From contig LSAX01000006.1 of the NCBI GenBank assembly GCA_001557505.1, positions 682,001 through 746,000 of the forward strand: 64,000 nt of DNA, given 5' to 3'. Numbering within the stretch: position 1 is the stretch's first letter; each line of letters opens with the position of its first letter. Positions 56,338 through 64,000 of this stretch are shown piece by piece. Under the pieces are notes generated by a model. The model saw only the letters and a list, made by a program, of their open reading frames with translations, was not told the DNA's origin and ran no database searches. The position numbers and the translations under genes were made by a program. This DNA is from Reticulascus tulasneorum. Its lineage: Eukaryota; Ascomycota; Sordariomycetes; Glomerellales; Reticulascaceae.

Positions 56338-59300
56338 CTACGATCGGTTGCACGGATAGCCCATCCAGCGCTCAACTTTATAGTTCACGATCCAGTTATA
56401 CATGGCCTCCTCGCCCGGGCACACTGGAATGGTGGCCACACCGGGGATCACCATGTCCCCCTCCGCAAAGAAATTAAACATGAAGTCCATGTTCGCAGTT
56501 GGATCGGGCAGTTCGTAGCCTTTACCGTTGCCGTTTCTCTTGGACCAGGTGTACGCGCTGCAAGATGGCACAAAGGGTGTTAGATGGGAGTTCCAAGTTT
56601 CGCAAGGGGGAAAACTAGACAGAATACACACCTTCGCGCGAGATCTTCACGGGTTACGCCTCCCCATTTGCCTTTCAGATCGTCGAGCCCTGGCAATGGA
56701 GTGAACCATAAGCCAAAACAAATTTCTTCGTTCCCCGAACCCCAGCATTCATCCTCCGGGTTCCCGTGCGGGTCGACGAGGTAGTGAAGCTTGTTCTCCA
56801 TGCACACATGAGTCTTCCCTGCAGTGCTAGCCTCAATGAAATCCCCAACACCCGCGCCGATATCATCGCAACCAGCATCCATGCTAATCAAGACGGGTGT
56901 AATCCCGCGCAGATGCCATGCCGCGGGAATTAGCGCCATGTAGAGCGACTTGCTGTTCCGCCAGTCTAGATCAAGTGCGCCATACTGGGTCACCCGGTCT
57001 GGGTCCCCTGACGAACCTCTGCCGTCTATAAACTTTCCGTCAAAGATCAATTGCCAAAGCAGCAAAGTGTGGTTAGGCTCGCCATCAAAAAGCTTCCTAC
57101 CCATGTTACTGATTACCCTTTTCCATGCGCCGATCGTGGTATTGATTGCCAAGCTTACTTGCGGCACAACGCTCTCTGTTTCCGGTATGAGCTCGCCGCC
57201 GATACCTGTGGCAAATCCGACGAGACTTGAAACACCATCCTTTAACGCGTCCATCCCAGCAGGATTTCTGGTATACATAGCCGTTGACAGCAGCACTAGC
57301 ATGGTTAGTCAAGTTTATACCCTAGCTTTACGCCTCGGATGGCCATTGAGATGCACCTACCGTTGGCATACAATGGTCCGGTTGCCATGCCCGCAGCGAA
57401 GCTGACGAGACCTAGCAAGATTTTGAGGAACAGGCGTTTGTCGGGGTCTGCCTCTGGCGCAAAAGTCTTCACAAACGTGTCAACGGTCGCGTCTATTGAA
57501 TTGTGGACGCGTTCCAGCGAAGCGAACACATTGAAAAGAAACTATTACCATAGAAATTTCCAGTTAGCACGAACATGATTTTGTTTGACCGGCAACAGAT
57601 TGGAAGCAGAAATTGCCCTCCTAAATCTCGGGCGCGTTTTGTAAAAAGGCAAGGCTTGTGAAACGTACCGAGCTGATTGCCACATAAGAGTTGATGATTA
57701 GCTGCCCAGCTACACCTTTCTTGTCGTCGCCGTATAGAGAAAAGCACGTGAAAGCTTGGTGGCAGTTGTTATCGTCGATGACAATGTCGCAGCGGAGGGC
57801 GGGGACATCGGGGGCGAGCATTTTGGCCGTATATTGAACGAAGGGTACGTTCGGTTTGTTTGTGTAGTATTTTGCAATTGCATAGTCGAAAGCCCTCTGA
57901 GTATCCAAGGCTTCCCATCTGTCGGTCTTCTTCATGTCGTAGTTGTTGACTGCAGGTTCTGAACAGTCCATCTGATCCCACCTCTTCTTGTAGCCGCCGT
58001 TACCATCCGGCTCTTTGTGCTCAAAGAAGATGGCTGGGTGGCCTCGGTCACCGTACTGAAAGGTTTCCAGGTCAACTGCCCAGTCACTGATTCCGCCAAA
58101 ATTGAGTGCTTTGTATCGATTAATCCGCGATTGTTTGGTACTTGCCGACATGTACGCGACCCATTGATCCTCGTTGAAAACCATAATATCGGAATCGGTA
58201 TTGTCCTTCCATCTACGCACGCCTTTGAATCGATCAGGATAGTCAACGATGGCTTGAATCTCGGCGTTGGAGATGTACCCTGCTGTTTGAGTGCACCATC
58301 CTGGCATGGCGCTTGACAAGGGTCCTGCAAAAGTGCAGAGTGGTCCACTGCAGTTTGGATTCGTCATCTTGAACGATCTCCCGTAACTAGTCACGCCGAT
58401 AATAAGCTTCGTGGATGGTACGCCTGCTTTTGTGATCATTGACAGTGCATTGAGTGTCTCAGTCAAGTTGACATGGGAACGCAAACAATCACCACTTGGA
58501 CAAGCCTTTCTTTTCGTCAGCTTAGAACAACATGAAAGACTGGCACGGATCCGCAGGGAACCGCACAAGAGAGAGAGAGACGCACCGGTGAAGTCCAATT
58601 ATTACCATAATCCCATTGACCTTGGCGGGCAAGTCAGTATATAAGAACCCATACACCTAGGGCATCCGTACAGTACTTACCGTGAAGGTCGTAGGTCATG
58701 TAAACAATGTAGTCAACCACCTTTCCGATGCGCTCAATGGGGAATCCTTTGAGATACCAATGTGATGCTGGCGCAGCGATGGAAAGAGTCTTGGGTTTGG
58801 GGAGCAATGCGCGTAGAAGGACCAGGAAATCATGGAATGCCGGTCCTTCGACAGGCTCACCTTTGGGGATGCCTGGAATGTCGGGGGCAGATGGGTATTC
58901 CCAGTCCACATCGACACCGTCAAGGTCCCACTGTTTTGCAAAGTTGGCTACATTGGTCGCGAATTTAAGGCGATTAGCAGGTTTGACAGCGTCGCGGAAT
59001 ATCCAATACGTGCTCGGCTCGGTAGACGCAGCCCAGCCGCCGAAGGCAATAACCCGCTTGACAGATCTCATCGCAACAAACTTTTCGAATTGGGCCTTAG
59101 TTTTCGAGATATCAACCGTAAAGCTTGGTGTAATATCTGCGAAGGAGAAGTGAACATGCGTGTATCGGCTCGTATCAATGGCTGTAACATCCATTCTCAG
59201 GCAAGGTCGGGACGGATTCCAAGCTCCAAAGTACCCGACACTTATGAATTGTGATGGTGGGCTACCGTTATTCACAATGTCCATACCACAATTTGAGATG

Positions 59301-61018
59301 CATCCAGTGGTACCCGGGGCCACATTTCCGGGAGATCCGTTTCCGGTCACGGTACAAAACTCGGCAGTGGTACCACATTGTCCCCAGATATTGCAACAGG
59401 CGTTAAGGGGACAAGGGTTCAGGGCAGCCAAGGTCGACATGGTCATCTGAGAAGGTTTTGGTGTCCCCGGAGCTTGCGGTCCGCAAAGAGCGTTTGGGAT
59501 GGGCTCGGGCATTGGTGGCGAGCCGGTACTGAGGCAGAGTTTCACACCAACAAACAGGTTACCGCAGCCTGTAAAACCCCATACCTTGCCCTTGTTTAGG
59601 GACTCCAGTTCAGTGAGAGTAAGCCCATTTTGGGAGGCAATCTTATCACACCAATCTCCAGCGATGGCGGTATGAGTAGCACACGAACCGTCTGCGTTGG
59701 GCTTCGGTCGAAAGTCAGGTAGCTTCCCAGACGAACAGCAGACGTGCTGGCCGACGCGTAAAGTGGAGCAAAGATTAGCAGTACCCGAGTTATGCTTCGC
59801 AAAATCGGGTCCACTGATTTTGCATTTCGCGGCGAGTGTAGCGCAAGAATCACCAGAAACCACCTGGATGACAGCGCAAGTGCCATCCGGGTTTTGAGGT
59901 GGCCCTGTACTAGGCAGAGTACCCGAAGAGCAGCATACTTGTTGGCCAGCTTGGAGTTTAGAGCAGAAATCCCCACCGCCGTTGAACTTGGAAAGATCGC
60001 TCTCAGAAATCCCACACCGGTTTGCGACGGCCCAGCATCCTTCGCCGGAATTGACCGTGGCGGTTTTACATTCAGCACGAGGGACGAGACTTCGTCGAGA
60101 TGGCGAGGAGGTGTTGTTGCCCAGTCCACTACTTGGCAGTGAGGATATCGAATCCAAAGATGCGGCGTCGCTTTGGGACAACCAAATGGCAGTCTCTCCA
60201 AGGCTGCTCTTACTCTCCAGACCGTCTACGCACTCGGCCTTGCTCCATGCCACAACAGCTTTTTGGACGGCTGGGAACGCTGAATCGCCACTAGTGTCGA
60301 TGGCGATCCCGACAGTGTAATCGGAAGTTCTGTTCTTGCCGCATATTTGAAACAACAGAGTTCGAGACGGTGAATTTGTCAAGAAGTAGTCTCTCAACCG
60401 TTGGAGGAGGGTTGTGGCTGTACGGGGACCATCGATTCGGCCTCCTACGTAGACGCCCACAACAGTTTTACCGTAGTGGGCGAATGCGGTAGTACTATTC
60501 CCTGAGCAACCGACATCTTCGACCAGACGGGCTTGAATTTCCTGAAGAGCTCCGATTGCTTGTCCTGGAATAGTTCTTTCGCTGGAGCTTGTGAACTCAA
60601 CGTCAAGCTGGACGGGGAGTTTGACAGCAGCAGAGCAACGGGGATATGCCAGCTGTTCAGTGACGGAGGTATTGGAAGCGAGGAGCCTGCGGATTGTACG
60701 TTGGAGTTGTTCGCCCTTGATAGATGCGCATGACCGTATGACAGTAGTGGTATTGGGGTCTTGAAGAGGGTTTCGGAGACTGAAGTCGAGCAGTTTGACC
60801 TTGCGGTTGCATCGTGCTGCCTGGCTTATGGTGTAAAAGCCCGTCCAGTTTCCTGGGTTTGAGCCGGTCAAGGCGCAGTCCTCGGGACAAATCTTCACAC
60901 CATTTGACTCGAAGAGCTCTTGGTCAAGTCCAGGTCGTGCTCCAAAAGCCAGAACTGTCGAGGCCCCGGTAAGACACAGTGCTATGGCCAAGAAACGAGA
61001 AAGTCCGGAAAGCAGCAT
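56338..61018 (-). CDS. Large LysM-CBM18-GH18 chitinase, subgroup C (zymocin alpha-subunit-like)
   Basis: Secreted chitinase of 1424 residues; exons 58681-61018, 58586-58620 (35 nt), 57669-58505, 57361-57541, 56632-57295 and 56338-56557, all joins in frame. Signal peptide 1-24. Three LysM-like modules lie at about 317-363, 381-428 and 446-495, each with Cys pairs. A hevein-type CBM18 at about 534-556 reads CPLNACCNIWGQCG. The GH18 domain (about 590-945) has FGGWAAS, the catalytic DLDGVDVDWEYP with Glu707, VVDYIVYMTYDLHG, IIGVTSYGRSF and GGISDWAVDL. The C-terminal 480 residues match the extension of fungal subgroup-C chitinases related to the chitinase chain of yeast killer toxins. Probable target: chitin of other fungi or self wall remodelling. 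Intact throughout. Confidence 0.92.
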
Positions 61019-62358
61019 CGTACCGGCAGCTAATTTGAATCTTGAACCAGAGTAAGAAGGAGACGTACTGAACCTTTACGGATGGTAGCAGATGAACAGT
61101 TACGTTTTTTTGGTTCCTCAAGCTCGTCGGGACATTGCAATGAAGGCAAGAAGACTGATTATTGTACTCCTGGGCAAGGCATATATCGATAGCCAGTTGT
61201 GTAATCAGCTTAGCAGCAGAGAGCCGTGTCTGTTGTAGAAGCTTACCCAAGCTGCCTAGCTATTTCCCAAAAGCATGTGCCAAGAATTGGCCATTTGCAC
61301 CAACGTGTGCTTCACATCGGAGCGGCGCATCAGCCATATCCACCACAATGAGAGGACAAAAAGCGCATCGGCGTTATTCTTGGGGCCGCTGCATGACAAT
61401 GGTTGCCGCGGCGCGAGCGGATATGCCGTTGGTTGCACCAGGACGAGATTGTAACATCGCGATGACCCAAGCGGTGAGAAGGCTTTCTTGACGAATGGTG
61501 CCTGGATAGGGTTGATATTATTGGAACAGGGGAACCATCCCAAACCGTCTGGCCGAGATTACAGAATAGTCTATGATCTGTAATAGGCAAGACACTGGAG
61601 ACGACAAAACTCTTCGATATGCAGTTGGTGGTTAGGTGCATTCTGCGTAGTAACCATATTATTGGAGACCAAAATCGAGGGTACCATTCTAAAAAAGGGT
61701 CCAGGGTCCGGATCGATCCCGCGACAGGCCTACCACCAGCATGTGGTACTCACCATCCATGATGCCTGTAAGCAGTGCCCGGACTTCGAAGTGTAAGAAT
61801 ATGGGGGCAACGGAGTTTGGTGAGGCGTCCGTCAATTAGCGCCAACAACCCAACACCTCAGTCTCGGCGCGCATCTAGCAGGGTAGGTTTTGACACTCAA
61901 TCTGGGAGCCAAGCCCGACTGAGCGGCCGCTCGTATAGGTTTGGTAAGGCTTTTGCTTGAATCATATGAGGGATAGAAATTCGGGGTATGCTTCAATGAA
62001 AAAGGGTCAAATAAATGTTCTTTCCTTGGCTTCCAGCTATTCGACCTCGTGAGTAACCGTTCTCCGGTGACGCGCTGCTCAAATGGTCTGATCCTGACCG
62101 TTACATCACTGGCGGATTTGGAAGGGTATTGAAAGATTAGCTGCCGGCTTGACGGGGACTAAATTAGCGAGTTCTGCGCCACGGCCCGAGGTGTGCTTGG
62201 CGCAATTCATACCATGCTCGTTATCACGCAGGTGACATGCGACCTTGCCGCGCTCCCCTTTCCACATAAACAAAGATGAGGAACGCTCTCATCCTGAGCT
62301 CTCTGAACCTCCACGAGCTGTATTCCACCGCCTCTCTTCATCCCGATTTCCCTTCGCA
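61019..62358. other. Divergent promoter region, chitinase / DUF7136 gene
   Basis: About 1.34 kb between divergent starts. A TATATCGA element at about 61180-61187 is about 160 bp from the chitinase start. Frames inside (61162-61491, 61256-61641, 61775-61960) are unsupported. No separate LysM effector gene, often found beside subgroup-C chitinases, is present. Confidence 0.55.
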
Positions 62359-63207
62359 ATGCACCATTTCGCCTGGGCCCTGTCGCTATTTGCCCTGACC
62401 CGACAGGTTGGTGCACAGCAAACGATGCTACCTGCATCCACAGTCGAGCTCGACCTTATGTTTCCTGTTAATGGTAGTATCTACCAGCCTGTCTACCCCT
62501 TCCCTATTGCCTTCGCCCTTCGCAATGCCGGTGCCGCCTGGAATTACACCTTGAGCTTCCACTGGGTGATGTTCCCAACCAGCAAGGGAATGGTAGCCAC
62601 TTTTCACCGGGGGACTTGGGATTACCCTCTCAGCAACCTAAAGACCAACGACTTTGAGATCCCGCCACCTGATCGGCATCTTCTCATTGACAGTACTGAT
62701 AACTTCGTCAATGGAACGACAGAAGGCAGCATCACACTCCAGTGGTATTACGGCTTTTTTTTACATTGTACCCCTGACGGAAAGACTATCAACGACGGTT
62801 TGGACGATTCAGGCATTTACATGCCGATGTCCATCTCTTTCAATCTCAGCCGCGCAGAGAACACGCCACTGCCACATATCCCGGTCGATAACTCATGTCC
62901 GCTCGTTGCTGGCGTTGTCGGCATGGCCGGCCTGTCTTTGAACAATGGGTACCAGTGTCCAGTTATTGCAGAGCCCCGACCCGAGGCTGCCCCTTGTGGA
63001 TTTCCTCGGGATGCTTCTGTCGCAGCAAACATCACCGCCCGGATGTTGGAGGCTGCTCGTTGCACCACCGGCTCTTGGCCGGACCCAACAGGGCTAGTCG
63101 GGCGCTGTAACCATGACATGAGCGCTTCAAATCGTCTGTCAGCCGCCACCCTAGCTGCTATGTGGGTTGCACTTGGTTGTGGACTTTTGACCGCCATCGG
63201 TTTATAA
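62359..63207 (+). CDS. DUF7136-like secreted, probably GPI-anchored protein
   Basis: Intronless protein of 282 residues. The frame is open to 62245, but the start at 62359 gives a clear signal peptide (HHFAWALSLFALTRQVGA). The mature domain shows the DUF7136 pattern: VELDLMFPVNGSIYQPVYPF, PIAFALRNAGAAW, FEIPPPDR, LQWYYGFFLHC and later conserved cysteines (NSCPLVAG, APCGFP, RCTTGSWPD, GRCNHDM). The C-terminus, ASNRLSAATLAAMWVALGC and a hydrophobic end, looks like a GPI-anchor signal with an Asn/Ser omega site. Several N-glycosylation sites. Function of the family is unknown; it is probably exposed at the cell wall. It is divergent from the chitinase. Confidence 0.85.
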   Translation: MHHFAWALSLFALTRQVGAQQTMLPASTVELDLMFPVNGSIYQPVYPFPIAFALRNAGAAWNYTLSFHWVMFPTSKGMVATFHRGTWDYPLSNLKTNDFEIPPPDRHLLIDSTDNFVNGTTEGSITLQWYYGFFLHCTPDGKTINDGLDDSGIYMPMSISFNLSRAENTPLPHIPVDNSCPLVAGVVGMAGLSLNNGYQCPVIAEPRPEAAPCGFPRDASVAANITARMLEAARCTTGSWPDPTGLVGRCNHDMSASNRLSAATLAAMWVALGCGLLTAIGL

Positions 63208-64000
63208 AGGTTGCATCAATGATACAAGTACTGGTTAGAGTACCACTATGATAGCGCACTTACTAATCCATTTGCAATGATGCCTCATTCTTGTATCTTT
63301 CAACGTAATGATAAAATTGATTCAATCGGGGCTCGTCCTATGTCCTTTGACATCGCGTTTACGACAGGGGCCCGGGAGACCGATGCCTGTCCATGCAACT
63401 CCTACTGGGTGAGCTCCGCGGATTATAGCCAATGCTAAGCATACTGACACAACCTAGCCCGCATTAGCGTCTCTGAGGTCGTATTGGGAATATGGCAGCC
63501 TCTACTTCGTACCCAGCTACGTGAGAACACCCGAGTTGCAGTCAGAAACATTCCGGGAACTGACCGAGGCGATATTTGTGAGGATAGCCTTACCTTGAAA
63601 TCCCTTTGTTGGGCTAAGCCACGATATCGTTGCATCGTATAGTTACATTGTAGCACAGGTTCCTCGGAACAGGGACAAACCACATGGGGTAGCAGTATTG
63701 GCCTCGCTGCCTTGTAAATCGGCATAATCATTGAACGAAGACTGCGGCTCGCACAACGCGACGTGGTGACATGGTTGGGTAGAGCGTTGCCGGGATATAT
63801 CAACCGATGCGCGAGACAATATTGACAGCATTTGACTCATACTGCAGTTATTCCTCAATCTAGGCCCTCGTAGATTCAGATATTCCCGCTTGCATGCACC
63901 AACCGTGGACCAACTTCCATGAGGGACCTCAAGGGGCGACAATGAGCCCACGAGGCGGACTCCGATATAGCTCTCTTCTCATAAACTATTATAATGATAT
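63208..64000. other. Right edge, no gene seen
   Basis: About 0.8 kb. Minus-strand frames at 63435-63803 and 63643-63951 have no recognisable content. A gene could begin beyond the edge. Confidence 0.5.

Noticed and set aside
61705..61760. Box-B-like GATCGATCC on the minus strand followed by a T run, suggesting a SINE or tRNA
   Set aside because: The match lies within a short palindrome, no acceptable A box is found upstream, and no cloverleaf forms.
1..64000. CRISPR array, bacterial operon or plasmid origin
   Set aside because: No regularly spaced repeats. Introns and family content are clearly fungal.

Overview
The window is nuclear DNA of a filamentous ascomycete (Pezizomycotina, most likely Sordariomycetes or a close class). 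Genes are short, carry many 50-65 nt introns with GTRNGN donors and CTRAC-type branch points, and belong to families typical of these fungi: HET-domain proteins, a NIS1-type effector, a WSC protein, a spherulin-4 protein, a subgroup-C chitinase, a bestrophin-like channel, DUF7136 and DUF7702. All exon joins given here were read by eye from frame continuity and splice signals. No database search was possible.

Layout. 1-5.1 kb: partial aquaporin (-), secreted FAD-linked oxidoreductase (+), NIS1-like effector (-). 6.6-15.8 kb: HET protein (-), NTF2/SnoaL-like protein (+), monocarboxylate-type MFS transporter (-), second HET protein (+). 16.2-17.7 kb: secreted AA14-like copper oxygenase (-) with a 16-nt micro-exon. 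17.7-21.3 kb: no credible gene. 21.3-27 kb: spherulin-4 protein (+), choice-of-anchor-L + WSC surface protein (+), multi-exon membrane protein with a reading-frame problem (+). 27.8-32.2 kb: cytochrome P450 (+), interrupted GT15 mannosyltransferase (+). 33.2-38.6 kb: bestrophin-like channel, C2H2 zinc-finger protein, DUF7702 membrane protein (all -). 39.3-46.3 kb: secreted alpha/beta hydrolase (+), proline-rich single-pass protein (-), SurE phosphatase (-). 46.6-50 kb: an unrecognised frame broken by two TAG codons (+) and an interrupted membrane protein (-). 51.8-56.1 kb: third HET protein (+), a kinase C-terminal relic, a possible degenerate zinc-finger protein (+). 56.3-63.2 kb: large LysM/CBM18/GH18 chitinase (-) divergent from a DUF7136 GPI-type protein (+).

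Functionally this is an accessory, surface- and secretion-rich region: carbohydrate-active enzymes (chitinase, AA14-like, spherulin-4), cell-surface proteins, an effector candidate, and three non-self-recognition (HET) genes mixed with decayed genes. There is no recognisable secondary-metabolite cluster; the P450, oxidoreductase, MFS and hydrolase are dispersed and lack a backbone synthase. The most notable patterns are four in-frame TAG codons in otherwise coherent reading frames (one at a position where Gln is expected) and a bacterial-style choice-of-anchor-L domain fused to a WSC domain.
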